A stretch of DNA of 64,000 bases from Paenibacillus glycanilyticus NBRC 16618. Lineage in GTDB: Bacteria; Bacillota; Bacilli; Paenibacillales; Paenibacillaceae. The notes below the pieces were generated by a model. The model did no database searches and was not told the DNA's origin. It saw nothing but the letters and a program-made list of their open reading frames with translations. Shown here one piece after another: positions 25,299-33,635 of the stretch (position 1 is its first letter; every line of letters begins with the position of its first letter). Position numbers and translations under genes: made by a program. Where the stretch lies: NCBI RefSeq assembly GCF_004000805.1, contig NZ_BILY01000002.1, positions 227,660 through 291,659 on the forward strand. The letters run 5' to 3'.

Positions 25299-26228
25299 TT
25301 AGTGCTGCTCGAACAAGAAACTTTCGCAATCCAATGCCGCTTTGGCGCCGCTGCCCGCCGACGTGATCGCCTGACGGTAGATCGGATCCATGACGTCTCC
25401 GCAAGCGAATACGCCGGGAACGTTCGTGCGGGAAGTTCCCGGAACAACCTCCACATAGCCTTGCTCGTCGGTTTGGATCTGGCCGCCTAAGAACCCGGTG
25501 TTCGGACGATGCCCGATCGCAAGGAAGATTCCGTCGGTTTCCAGCACTTCTTCCTCTCCCGTCGCGTTGTTGCGAACTTTGAGACCGGTCACTCCTTTAT
25601 CGCCGGACAATACTTCCAGCGGTGCCGCGTTAAGGCTCCAAGAGATTTTGGCATTTCCGCGCGCGCGATCCTGCATGATCTGGGAAGCCCGAAGCTCCTC
25701 TCTGCGATGCACAACGCGAACCTCGGAAGCGAATCGCGTTAAGAACAACGCCTCCTCCATCGCGGTGTCGCCGCCGCCAATCACGATAATTTTTTTGTTG
25801 CGGAAAAAGAATCCGTCGCAGGTTGCGCATGTGCTAACCCCTTGGCCGATATTTTCGACTTCGCCGGGTATACCGACCATTTTCGCGGAAGCACCGGTCG
25901 ATAGGATTACCGCGTCCGCCGTTATTTCGGTGCCGCCTTCCAGGTATAACGTGAAAGGACGTTTCGATGCATCCACGCGGGTTACGAAGCCGGATTGAAA
26001 TCTCGTGCCGAATCGCTCGGCTTGCTTGCGCATATTGTCCATAAGCTCCGGTCCCGTGATTCCATCGGGAAAACCGGGGAAGTTCTCGACCTCCGTCGTT
26101 GTTGTTAATTGTCCGCCAGGTTGCGTTCCTTCAATAACAAGCGGAGTCAGATTCGCCCTAGCCAAGTAAATGGCTGCCGTTAATCCCGCAGGACCCGTTC
26201 CGATAATAACCGTTTGTTGATGCATCAT
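25299..26228 (-). CDS. trxB: Thioredoxin reductase
   Basis: A 309-residue FAD enzyme that passes electrons from NADPH to thioredoxin. It has the FAD loop IIGTGPAGLTAA, the redox pair in STCATCDGF (Cys134, Cys137), the NADPH loop VIGGGDTAMEEALFL and a C-terminal GVFACGDVMD FAD site. The ATG pair at 26228 follows GAGGGGG; the frame extends ten codons upstream without a site. The promoter carries OhrR-like palindromes. Thioredoxin reductase is usually encoded elsewhere among housekeeping genes, so this copy coupled to tpx looks like a peroxide-inducible one. Confidence 0.95.
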   Translation of the reverse strand: MMHQQTVIIGTGPAGLTAAIYLARANLTPLVIEGTQPGGQLTTTTEVENFPGFPDGITGPELMDNMRKQAERFGTRFQSGFVTRVDASKRPFTLYLEGGTEITADAVILSTGASAKMVGIPGEVENIGQGVSTCATCDGFFFRNKKIIVIGGGDTAMEEALFLTRFASEVRVVHRREELRASQIMQDRARGNAKISWSLNAAPLEVLSGDKGVTGLKVRNNATGEEEVLETDGIFLAIGHRPNTGFLGGQIQTDEQGYVEVVPGTSRTNVPGVFACGDVMDPIYRQAITSAGSGAKAALDCESFLFEQH

Positions 26229-26251
26229 GTTTTCCCCCTCAACTTCATTTG

Positions 26252-26327
26252 CAAACAATTAATTTGTATACAAACTTTATGAACCAATCATACTCGCCGC
26301 AAATTAGTTTGTCAACAAATTAATTTT
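26252..26327 (-). promoter_or_regulatory. trxB promoter with two OhrR-like operators
   Basis: On the minus strand TTGACA (26315-26310) and TATGAT (26292-26287) are separated by 17 bases. One palindrome, aattagtttgtcaacaaatt, covers the -35 box (26302-26321). A second, around ttgtatacaa (26264-26273, flanked by caattaa), lies just downstream of the -10. The second strongly resembles the B. subtilis ohrA operator core (AATTGTATACAATT). Confidence 0.65.
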
Positions 26328-26400
26328 AAACAATCTATATAGCAACAGTTATTTAACGCTGTCGCTCGCCATTTCACTTATCGGTAAGATTGCATAAACT

Positions 26401-26432
26401 AAAAAAACCGCCGAAATTTCGGCGGTTTTTTT
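26401..26432. terminator. Terminator downstream of the DUF1232 gene
   Basis: Perfect stem of aaaaaaaccgccgaaa and its reverse complement, with T-runs on both strands. It ends the minus-strand arsR-DUF1232 unit. Confidence 0.85.
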
Positions 26433-26456
26433 AGTTTATGAAGACTGCTGAGGTGA

Positions 26457-26903
26457 CTATTTAACAAGCCGAATGAAGTACCGGCCGCACAGCACCGCTA
26501 ATGCAATCCAAACGGCAATAATAAATGTGCCTGTAATCCAATTTTTTGGTTTGCCTAATTTTCTTTGTTCCTCTGCCTTGGCTCGGTATTCCTCAAGCAC
26601 TTCTTTTGGAAATAACCGGAGAGCTATGTAAACACCAAATGGAACGAGAATAATATCATCCAAATATCCGAGAACAGGTATAAAATCCGGAATCAGATCG
26701 ACAGGGCTAAAGGCATAAGCAACAACGCAAATAGCAAATATTTTCGCAAATAACGGTACTCTAGGATCACGATAAGCTAAATACATGACCATTAGGTTTG
26801 CTTTAAGTTTCCTCGCCATCGTTTTCAATTTATTTAGCAATGACGGCCTGGTTTCACTCGCTTTGGCGTCCATTGTGTAATCACACTCTTTGCTTTCAAT
26901 CAT
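26457..26903 (-). CDS. DUF1232 (YkvA-like) membrane protein
   Basis: A 148-residue protein with the DUF1232 core at about residues 45-85: DPRVPLFAKIFAICVVAYAF then SPVDLIPDFIPVLGYLDD, and hydrophobic segments there and near 122-143. The family is widespread, is membrane-associated and has no defined role. The start ATG at 26903 overlaps the arsR-type gene by eight bases, indicating translational coupling; a second ATG ten codons later is possible. Co-transcription with a metal sensor suggests, but does not show, a metal link. Confidence 0.75.
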   Translation of the reverse strand: MIESKECDYTMDAKASETRPSLLNKLKTMARKLKANLMVMYLAYRDPRVPLFAKIFAICVVAYAFSPVDLIPDFIPVLGYLDDIILVPFGVYIALRLFPKEVLEEYRAKAEEQRKLGKPKNWITGTFIIAVWIALAVLCGRYFIRLVK

Positions 26904-27264
26904 GTTTCAAATGCTGCAGCGTTTGAACGAAAATTTGCTCAACGTGTTCGTCATCAAGCGAATAGAACACGGTCTTTCCCACTTTGCGTCGCTTCACAAT
27001 CCGCATATTGCGCAAGGAACGCAATTGATGGGAAATGGCCGACTGCCCCATTCCCAGCACCTCGCATAAATCATGAACGCATAATTCGGACTGTAATAAG
27101 GTATGGATAATTCTAACCCGAGTCGGATCCCCTAATGCCTTAAATAAATCAGCTAAATCCGTTGCTGCGGAATCAGGCAACAGTTTTTCTTGTATTTTAG
27201 TGATATCAACCGCTGTTCCGTTGCAAGTCTCATCACATGCATCAACTAATGTTTTGTCCGTCAT
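26896..27264 (-). CDS. ArsR/SmtB family metal-responsive repressor (CadC/CzrA-like)
   Basis: A 122-residue winged-helix repressor. The metal-binding features of both CadC-like groups are visible: N-terminal Cys residues at DACDETCN, ELCVHDLC on the recognition-side helix, and DDEHVEQIFVQTLQHLKH at the end, giving the Asp/His pattern of the alpha-5 site. The DNA-reading helix is MGQSAISHQLRSLRNMRIV. It would release DNA upon binding Cd, Pb or Zn. The P-type ATPase 1.4 kb away has a matching ArsR-type operator. It is divergent from the CopD-like gene. Confidence 0.87.
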   Translation of the reverse strand: MTDKTLVDACDETCNGTAVDITKIQEKLLPDSAATDLADLFKALGDPTRVRIIHTLLQSELCVHDLCEVLGMGQSAISHQLRSLRNMRIVKRRKVGKTVFYSLDDEHVEQIFVQTLQHLKHD

Positions 27265-27350
27265 AAGTACCTCACCGTTATTTGTCTTCTAACGTGATGA
27301 TCATTATAACATAGATGATATAAGTTAACTATGCAGCGGTCATGAGTTAC

Positions 27351-27370
27351 GTATGAACATATTTTCAATT
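27351..27370. promoter_or_regulatory. Weak ArsR-type operator upstream of the CopD-like gene
   Basis: gtatgaacatattttcaatt resembles the operator at 28581-28600 (TATGA, then CA, then TTCA at the same spacing), with a degenerate right half. It lies 56 bases upstream of the TTG start, between the divergent arsR and copD-like genes. Confidence 0.35.
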
Positions 27371-27425
27371 ATTAATTCATGATAAGATAGATCCAGTAGT
27401 CCAATCCTTCCTTGGAGTTGATTCT

Positions 27426-28505
27426 TTGTATATTTACTTTTTTGAAACTCTTCTTTACCTCTCGTTTGCCATCACCGCAGGCTATCTGGCACTCGAGTTT
27501 ATCCCCAGCCGATTCAAACCGGAAGTCGATGTACCCGCTCGCATGATCCAGTTAGCCGCTATCGGAATTCCGGTATTCTCTTTTGCTTCAATCGTAAGAA
27601 CATCCGTTATTTTAATGGATTTTGCCCCGCAAATGTCTTTCGCCGAAGTTCTCCTGATCGTTTTGAACGACTACTCTTTCGGACGGGCATGGATCATGAG
27701 TTTTATTCTTGGCAGCGCTTTATTTATCTTTATTTCTTTTAATGGCTTAAAGCATAAATCTTTGAAAGGGGTCGCAGCCGGTATTTGGACTTGTTTGCTT
27801 CTGGTTCATGGATATGCGAGTCATCCCGCCGCACTCTCCAAGACATGGGGACTCCCAGCTCAAACCATACATGTTGGTGCTGTCTCTGTCTGGCTTGGCA
27901 TTCTTATTCTTGTCGCTTGGTTTCGAAGAGGAAGCTGGAATTGGAAAGCCTTTACCCGCTGGTACACACCGTTGTCGATCGCTTGTATGGCGCTAATTGT
28001 AATCGCGGGTTTCGTAATGATGTCAATCATCATCGAGGTTGGGTATATCAGCTCATGGGGAATAAATTATGGAGAGGCACTCCTATTGAAGCATTTATTG
28101 TTCATTCCTCTTATCCTGTTAGCATTCATGAATGGATTTCTAACCAAAATATATGCTAACGGCCAGAATGAACGTAGATTGCAATCCTGGCTTAAAGCGG
28201 AAAGTTTGATTGCTTTATTTATTCTAATCACTACGGCATTCATGGGGAACCAGGAACCACCTCACGAGACAGAATCGGAGGAACCCGTGCCATCTCCTTT
28301 GTTCAAATTGCTGCACGCTGATCTAAATGACTTATCGCTTCAATGGCATTGGAATATGGCTGGCGCCCTTTGCATGGCAATGGGCCTTATCTCGTTCTTT
28401 CTTTTATTTGCTGCCTACAGAAAAAACAAAATGAGGTTATTCACTGCCTGCACGGCGGCTGCTGTAATATTTCCTTTCTTAGGCTTGCTTCAATCCGTGA
28501 GTTAG
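27426..28505 (+). CDS. CopD-like copper resistance membrane protein
   Basis: A 359-residue polytopic protein with about nine hydrophobic helices. The central part, LLVHGYASHPAALSKTW and then IHVGAVSVWLGILILV, holds the His-rich helix pair typical of the CopD domain, followed by LLLKHLLFIPLILLAFMNG. CopD proteins are linked to copper import or handling; here no CopC domain is attached. The TTG at 27426 lies seven bases after GGAG. It stands between a metal-sensing repressor and a metal-exporting ATPase, so metal homeostasis is the likely role; the metal itself is not certain. Confidence 0.8.
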   Translation: MYIYFFETLLYLSFAITAGYLALEFIPSRFKPEVDVPARMIQLAAIGIPVFSFASIVRTSVILMDFAPQMSFAEVLLIVLNDYSFGRAWIMSFILGSALFIFISFNGLKHKSLKGVAAGIWTCLLLVHGYASHPAALSKTWGLPAQTIHVGAVSVWLGILILVAWFRRGSWNWKAFTRWYTPLSIACMALIVIAGFVMMSIIIEVGYISSWGINYGEALLLKHLLFIPLILLAFMNGFLTKIYANGQNERRLQSWLKAESLIALFILITTAFMGNQEPPHETESEEPVPSPLFKLLHADLNDLSLQWHWNMAGALCMAMGLISFFLLFAAYRKNKMRLFTACTAAAVIFPFLGLLQSVS

Positions 28506-28553
28506 AAAAGTTCATTTCGAGAGACAGCTTTCCTTCTTTTGGGCAGAATAGGT

Positions 28554-28600
28554 TTGACATTTCCCGGCCCGCAACATAATATATGAGCAAGTATTCATAT
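28554..28600 (+). promoter_or_regulatory. cadA promoter and ArsR/CzrA-type operator
   Basis: TTGACA (28554-28559), 17 bases, TAATAT (28577-28582). Overlapping and following the -10 is the perfect imperfect-spaced palindrome atatgagcaagtattcatat (28581-28600), which fits the ArsR/CzrA form ATATGANNNNNNNNTCATAT. The neighbouring ArsR-type protein is the obvious ligand. Confidence 0.7.
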
Positions 28601-28620
28601 AATGAAAGAAGGAAGTTCCT

Positions 28621-30768
28621 ATGAATGAATTTCGCATTAAAGGACTGTCCTGCGCCGGTTGTGCGCAAAGAATCGAAGATGAAATAAAGCAGCTCGATCA
28701 CGGTGAAGAAGCGACACTTAGCTATAACTCGGGGAAATTAAAGGTCAGTCCGGATATCTCAATGCCCGAAGTCAATCGCATCCTCAAGTCAGATGGGGCG
28801 TATATCTCCGAGCAGCTTAACAAGCTAGCGGAAAGTCACGATCACGTTAACGAAGATCACATACACAATGGTCATAGTCATGGCGAACATGATCATGCTC
28901 ATGAGCATGGCAATGGAAACAAAATGTTAAAGCTCCTTATTGCCTCCGGTATCATTTATGTTGCGGCTATCTTTTTGGACGGCGTTCTGCCGAATTGGTC
29001 CGTTATTATCCTTTATTTATCGGCCACCGTTATTAGCGGTTACACGACTTTTTTCCGCGGATTAAAAAACCTGGCCAAGCTCAAGTTTAATATCGATACG
29101 CTTATGACGATCGCATTAGTTGGTGCGGTTGCGATTGGCGAGTGGAAAGAAGCTACATTAGTCGCGATTTTGTTTGGCTTGAACGAACTTCTTGAAGGCT
29201 ATGGCATGGAAAAAGCCCGTCGATCGATGGAAACCTTGCTGCAAGTGGCGCCGAAGGAAGCCATAAGGCTGGAAAATGGCCAAGAAAGCATCGTCCCTAT
29301 TTCCACCCTGCAAGTTGGAGATCTCGTAAAAATCAAACCCGGCGAAAAAATCCCGTCTGACGGCGTTGTGTTAGAAGGGAAAAGCTCCGTTAACGAAGCG
29401 GCTATTACGGGCGAGTCTCTCCCGATTGAGAAGGAGACGGGTGAACCTGTTTTTGGAGGCAGTATCAACAACGAAGGCTTGCTTATTGTTAAGATCGAAA
29501 AGGCCTATAACGATTCGTCTTTGGCCAAGATCCTACACCTCGTTCAAGAAGCTCAGGAGACGAAAACCCCTACGGAGTTGTTCATCAATAAATTTGCCAA
29601 ATACTATACACCGCTTATTATGATTGTTGCGGCGCTGGTAATCGTGGTCCCTCCCCTTTTCTTTCAGGCTAGCTGGATCACATGGCTTTATCAGGGTCTG
29701 TCGGTTCTAATCGTTGGCTGCCCATGCGCGCTAATCCTATCCTCGCCGATTGCGATCGTGTCCGGGATTACGCGTAACGCGAGGAACGGTATTCTCGTTA
29801 AAGGCGGCGTTTTCCTCGAGCAGCTTGGAAAAATCGACACCCTTGCTTTTGACAAAACCGGTACGTTAACAAAAGGCGAGCCGCATGTCGCGCAATTAGA
29901 GATTTATGATGAAGAACGTTTCCTGACAGTAGCCGGAGCCATCGAGAAATCCTCTTCTCACCCGTTGGCAAAAGCAATCATGAAGGAACTGACCGATAGA
30001 AACATCGCGGCGCCCGACCCGGATGAAATTGAAACCATTACAGGACGCGGGATAAAAGCAAAAGTAAATGGCCAGTCTTATTGGCTTGGAAATGAAAAAA
30101 GCATTGGGCATATTACGATAACCGAACCCATCCAAAGACAGATTGACCTTTTTAAAGAAGATGGTCTAACGCTTGTTTTGGTAGCCGACGAGCTCCAAGT
30201 GCTTGGGATATTCGGAATTGCCGATGAGATCCGTGAAGAAAGCAAAACGGTCATTGCCTCCCTCCACAGATTAGGGATTAAGAATACCGTCATGCTTACC
30301 GGTGATCATCAGAAAACGGCAGAGAAGGTAGCTTCAGCGGTTGGCGTCACGACGTTCCATGGAGGCTTGCTGCCGGAAGACAAAGTCCATCACATCAAGG
30401 AGCTCTCTTCAAAGGGAATTGTGGCTATGATCGGGGATGGTATTAACGATGCTCCTGCTCTCGCTTCCGCGCAGCTGGGTATTGCCATGGGGAAAGGCAC
30501 GGACAGCGCAATCGAGACGGCCGACATTGTACTGATGCAGGATCACTTAGGCAAGCTGCCGGCTGCCATTGCAGTCGCCAAGCGGGTTAATCGTATTATT
30601 CGTTTCAACATTATCGTTGCCCTTGGGTTAAAAATCATTGCGTTATTGCTGACTATCCCGGGCTGGTTGACCTTATGGATCGCCATTCTCTCGGATATGG
30701 GCGCTACCATATTTGTGACGCTTGTAAGCTTAACCATCCTCATTGAAGGCAAAAAAGAAAAGATTTAG
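28621..30768 (+). CDS. cadA: Heavy-metal-translocating P1B-type ATPase (Cd/Zn/Pb type)
   Basis: A 715-residue metal exporter. An N-terminal metal-binding domain has GLSCAGC (Cys11, Cys14), followed by a His-rich linker (about residues 73-99) and then membrane helices. The catalytic parts are present in order: TGESLP, the ion-path CPC in VGCPCAL, the phosphorylated Asp in DKTGTLT, an HP motif in SSSHPLA, and MIGDGINDAPAL. CPC with no copper-type GMTCxxC tandem and a His linker points to Zn/Cd/Pb. The ribosome site is GAAGGAAG. Regulation is by the operator described just upstream. Confidence 0.93.
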   Translation: MNEFRIKGLSCAGCAQRIEDEIKQLDHGEEATLSYNSGKLKVSPDISMPEVNRILKSDGAYISEQLNKLAESHDHVNEDHIHNGHSHGEHDHAHEHGNGNKMLKLLIASGIIYVAAIFLDGVLPNWSVIILYLSATVISGYTTFFRGLKNLAKLKFNIDTLMTIALVGAVAIGEWKEATLVAILFGLNELLEGYGMEKARRSMETLLQVAPKEAIRLENGQESIVPISTLQVGDLVKIKPGEKIPSDGVVLEGKSSVNEAAITGESLPIEKETGEPVFGGSINNEGLLIVKIEKAYNDSSLAKILHLVQEAQETKTPTELFINKFAKYYTPLIMIVAALVIVVPPLFFQASWITWLYQGLSVLIVGCPCALILSSPIAIVSGITRNARNGILVKGGVFLEQLGKIDTLAFDKTGTLTKGEPHVAQLEIYDEERFLTVAGAIEKSSSHPLAKAIMKELTDRNIAAPDPDEIETITGRGIKAKVNGQSYWLGNEKSIGHITITEPIQRQIDLFKEDGLTLVLVADELQVLGIFGIADEIREESKTVIASLHRLGIKNTVMLTGDHQKTAEKVASAVGVTTFHGGLLPEDKVHHIKELSSKGIVAMIGDGINDAPALASAQLGIAMGKGTDSAIETADIVLMQDHLGKLPAAIAVAKRVNRIIRFNIIVALGLKIIALLLTIPGWLTLWIAILSDMGATIFVTLVSLTILIEGKKEKI

Positions 30769-30775
30769 CGTTAAG

Positions 30776-30814
30776 GCAGCCCTGATTGATTCAAAATCAA
30801 GGCTGCTTTTTTTT
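30776..30814 (+). terminator. Terminator of cadA
   Basis: Stem gcagccctgatt / aatcaaggctgc with one bulge, then eight T. Confidence 0.85.
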
Positions 30815-30874
30815 GATGCAAACCTTTAGGATGTCTAGAGAATATAAAACCTTTATAATGAGTAATGACAGCTT

Positions 30875-30901
30875 TGAAACTACCGTTATATGGAATACGT
30901 A
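30875..30901 (+). promoter_or_regulatory. ECF sigma-W-like promoter
   Basis: TGAAAC (30875-30880), a 17-base spacer and CGTA (30898-30901) match the B. subtilis sigma-W consensus (TGAAAC-N16/17-CGTA) perfectly. It lies 73 bases upstream of the 364-residue gene. In B. subtilis sigma-W drives pspA, so its place before a PspA-like gene is meaningful. Confidence 0.7.
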
Positions 30902-30974
30902 CATGGAATACGGATCTACAAGGTATGAATCGTAACGATAAATGAAACCAATAAATCGCATGGAGGTGGATCTA

Positions 30975-32069
30975 ATGGGACTTTTTGATTGGATTCGAGA
31001 AAGTATTACCGGTCAAAAAATTTGCCCTCCAGAACATCTGGAGAGCTATAAGCGCCTTGGAGAGCAGGTGTACGGCTTGCATGTTGAGCTCGTGAACAGT
31101 GAAATGCCAAGAGCTCTTGCGTTTCTGCAGGCTACGCGAAGCATGCAACTGATGGCAGATGCACTATTGGGAGACGCACTCTTGAGCGAACCAAAATCCG
31201 TACCCGTCATTACCCACAACCAAGCCGATATCTGGTATGGCAAAATTCCCGACTTAATGGTAGCAACTAGGCAAGAAGCGGCATTCGCGAATGCCGCCTC
31301 CATCGCATTGCCGATCCAGCTCGGTCAACAGGAAGAAGGCCCTTCTCCTTGTCCCGTGGAGCATTTGGCAGGCTTAAGACGTTCGGCAGAAGTAATGGAT
31401 GATATGACAGCGCAAGCAGTTGAATTAATACGGGATCAAGGTGAGAGGTTCAAGGAAGTTATTCTTTTGTACGAATCGGCTAAAACGAGGAAACAAGCAG
31501 GCGATGCGATCGTCGGAAACATTTCCAACGGACGCAAGGTATCGGCAGAAAGCCATGAAGATGCCGAGGAACAATATTGGATGGCGCTTTCGGATTATTT
31601 ACTTGTCGCACAGGGATTAAAGGTCCCTGACCTGGTTAAACGTTCTAATACAGGCTCCTCAGGTCATTTCTTCGTTAATTCTCGCTGCAAACTGGATTCT
31701 TCGGACATTTGGAAAGTAACTTCGTCAGAAGCAAGAAATGATATTATAGAAGCCGGCGAATGGGCACAAGCAGTTGAAGACTTGGAAGAACATTGGTCCG
31801 CTTGCATAATAACGCCGCTCGAACGTGAGTATGAGACCACAGTTGAAGAGCTTATGAAACAAGGTCTTGTTAAAGAAGACGGCTACTGGTATTGCTGTCC
31901 CTTCCCTCCGGTCTACCGGGTAACAGGCGATTCGGTTCATGTGCTTGGAAGAGTGCTTCCTCGAGGCCATGTTTTTGTTTACGAATATGGGGATGATGGA
32001 GCTTCGGGAAACTTTATTACGGCAGCTTCTTTCCAATCCGGTGTGGATCGGAAATATTGCGAAGATTGA
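30975..32069 (+). CDS. Unrecognised 364-residue protein with an internal duplication, linked to a PspA-like gene
   Basis: I do not recognise this family. The N-terminus, MGLFDWIRESITG, resembles the amphipathic start of PspA proteins. Two helical segments appear to be copies: CPPEHLESYKRL (from Cys17) and CPVEHLAGLRRS (from Cys126), each followed by some 45 helical residues ending in GDALL or GDAIVG. The last third is mixed alpha/beta, with a WYCCPFPPVYRVTG segment (Cys307-Cys308) and VLPRGHVFVYEYGDDGASG. No signal peptide or membrane helix is seen. The ATG at 30975 follows GGAGGTGG. It heads a two-gene unit with the PspA-like gene 26 bases downstream, under an ECF-type promoter, so an envelope-stress role is likely. 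Confidence 0.75.
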   Translation: MGLFDWIRESITGQKICPPEHLESYKRLGEQVYGLHVELVNSEMPRALAFLQATRSMQLMADALLGDALLSEPKSVPVITHNQADIWYGKIPDLMVATRQEAAFANAASIALPIQLGQQEEGPSPCPVEHLAGLRRSAEVMDDMTAQAVELIRDQGERFKEVILLYESAKTRKQAGDAIVGNISNGRKVSAESHEDAEEQYWMALSDYLLVAQGLKVPDLVKRSNTGSSGHFFVNSRCKLDSSDIWKVTSSEARNDIIEAGEWAQAVEDLEEHWSACIITPLEREYETTVEELMKQGLVKEDGYWYCCPFPPVYRVTGDSVHVLGRVLPRGHVFVYEYGDDGASGNFITAASFQSGVDRKYCED

Positions 32070-32095
32070 TTACACTAGTTTGAGGAGGGTATTCG

Positions 32096-32653
32096 ATGGG
32101 GATCTTTAGCCGCATGAAAGATCTATTCTTATCCAGGGTCAACAGCCCTCAAGAAGAGCATCCCGTGCGAGTTCTGAACGCTTTTATCGAGTCCTACTCA
32201 GAAAAACTGCGAGAACTAACCGTTACCGTAAATAAATCGGAATCCGAATGGTTGCTTTTAAAAGGGAAATTGAAAACATACCGGGTCAGCTTATCCATGC
32301 ATCGGGACAAGGCCGAACTAGCAGCTAAAGAAGGCCATGCTGATATGGCCAGACACTGGCTCACGCAGGCACATTCGCAGGAAGCTTATTCCGAGAAGCT
32401 GGAGCCCGAGGTGGATAGATTAGAGCGGGCCACGGAGCAATTAAGAGATACTTTAGCTCAACTTGAAAACAAACTTCAAACAGCCAAAGACATGCGTCAA
32501 CAATTCATTCTTCGCATGGAAGCAGCCCATTCGCAATTGAAAATAAATGCCGCATTGAATGAATCGTTCTCCGCTTCCGCAATGGAAAGATTAAAAGAGG
32601 AAACTTTTTTAGCCGAGGCTAGGGCCGAATTAATGAAATCACGTGCGGAATAA
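32096..32653 (+). CDS. Short PspA/IM30-like (ESCRT-III-type) protein
   Basis: A 185-residue, almost wholly helical coiled-coil protein beginning MGIFSRMKDLFLSR, the amphipathic membrane-binding start of PspA/Vipp1/LiaH proteins. Two long helices forming a hairpin (about residues 25-150) carry the regular heptad pattern EVDRLERATEQLRDTLAQLE. It is shorter than canonical PspA (about 220-230 residues) and lacks the usual DPxxML-type signature at the helix 1 start, so it is divergent. The start has GAGGAGGG. It follows the unrecognised gene and ends in a shared terminator. It probably supports membrane integrity under stress. Confidence 0.75.
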   Translation: MGIFSRMKDLFLSRVNSPQEEHPVRVLNAFIESYSEKLRELTVTVNKSESEWLLLKGKLKTYRVSLSMHRDKAELAAKEGHADMARHWLTQAHSQEAYSEKLEPEVDRLERATEQLRDTLAQLENKLQTAKDMRQQFILRMEAAHSQLKINAALNESFSASAMERLKEETFLAEARAELMKSRAE

Positions 32654-32655
32654 TG

Positions 32656-32693
32656 CAAAGCCTCTAAGATATCATCATCTTAGAGGCTTTTTC
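32656..32693. terminator. Bidirectional terminator overlapping the ligase stop codon
   Basis: Perfect stem aaagcctctaagat / atcttagaggcttt with a loop of about six bases and T-run. It ends the PspA-like gene and, through its left arm, includes the last codons of the convergent ligase gene. Confidence 0.8.
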
Positions 32694-33539
32694 TCCGCTA
32701 AATCCCACGTATTCGGGGGTCCGAAGCATATGATTTGAAGTCCAGTCACGGAACCTTACGATGACTTTAAGTATAGGTTTTACATAGACAAAATGTTTGT
32801 CTTGTCCGGTAATAAGGGATTGAGCATAGTTGTAAAAAGCTTTCCTGTCCTCCGTCGGAATCGTCCATTCGATGCAGCCGACTGTTCTTCCCTCATGCTC
32901 GACAAGCCAACCGAATTGTTTGCGTCTGTAGGCGCAGATGGAAACCTCAAGGTAGTGATAGTTGATGACCTTGAGCCAATTCTCGGATCTTTTGTTCACA
33001 TACTTAGAGTTCTTTTTCTTTGCTACAATGCCTTCCAGACCTTTATCTTCCATTACTTTAAACAAGGCTTTTCCCTCTTGCTCAATGGACATGGTTACAT
33101 GATAATATCCGCTTGGTTTAAGAATCTGGGCAAGAAGCTCTTTCCGTTTGACAAGAGGCAGATGCGCCAAGCTTTTTCCGTTCAGATACAAGATGTCGAA
33201 GACGTAATATTGCACGGGATGAGTTCTGGAGGCTTCTTTTATCTTTGTTGCTTTGCCCATTCGGTATCTTTGGATAAGTTCTTCGAAATCATTCGTTCCG
33301 TCGTCCCGCAATATTACAACCTCTCCGTCAAAAACGACATCTATTCCGCTGTCAACGGGAACGTTAAACAACTCGGGGTACTGTCTTGCAACTTCATTGT
33401 TGTTCCTGGTATACATATTCACTTGTCCGTTAATAAACGAAACGATTAGACGATGACCATTCAATTTGGGTTCAAATAAATACTCCTCTGAGTTGAAGGG
33501 TTCCACAGCTTTCATAGGCTGCATAGGCGAGATAAACAT
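32664..33539 (-). CDS. ATP-dependent DNA ligase (LigD ligase-domain type)
   Basis: A 291-residue ligase consisting of adenylylation and OB domains only. Motif I holds the candidate AMP-accepting Lys25 but reads KLNG, not the usual KxDG. Motif III is DGEVVIL, motif IIIa YVFDILYLNG, motif IV EGIVAKKKNSKY and motif V WLKVI. Such ligases work with Ku in spore and stationary-phase double-strand break repair. The start is the ATG at 33539, seven bases after AGGGGA; the ATG two codons earlier is too close to that site. The neighbour is a spore DNA-protecting SASP gene, in line with a spore role. No Ku gene is in the window. Confidence 0.85.
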   Translation of the reverse strand: MFISPMQPMKAVEPFNSEEYLFEPKLNGHRLIVSFINGQVNMYTRNNNEVARQYPELFNVPVDSGIDVVFDGEVVILRDDGTNDFEELIQRYRMGKATKIKEASRTHPVQYYVFDILYLNGKSLAHLPLVKRKELLAQILKPSGYYHVTMSIEQEGKALFKVMEDKGLEGIVAKKKNSKYVNKRSENWLKVINYHYLEVSICAYRRKQFGWLVEHEGRTVGCIEWTIPTEDRKAFYNYAQSLITGQDKHFVYVKPILKVIVRFRDWTSNHMLRTPEYVGFSGEKASKMMIS

Positions 33540-33635
33540 AAACATTCCCCTCTCATCTCACCATTATAACATCGTCATGATCGCTAGCCGATGGTAAGTG
33601 ATGTGCAAGATGGAGGGGAATGACTGTTTTGCTTG

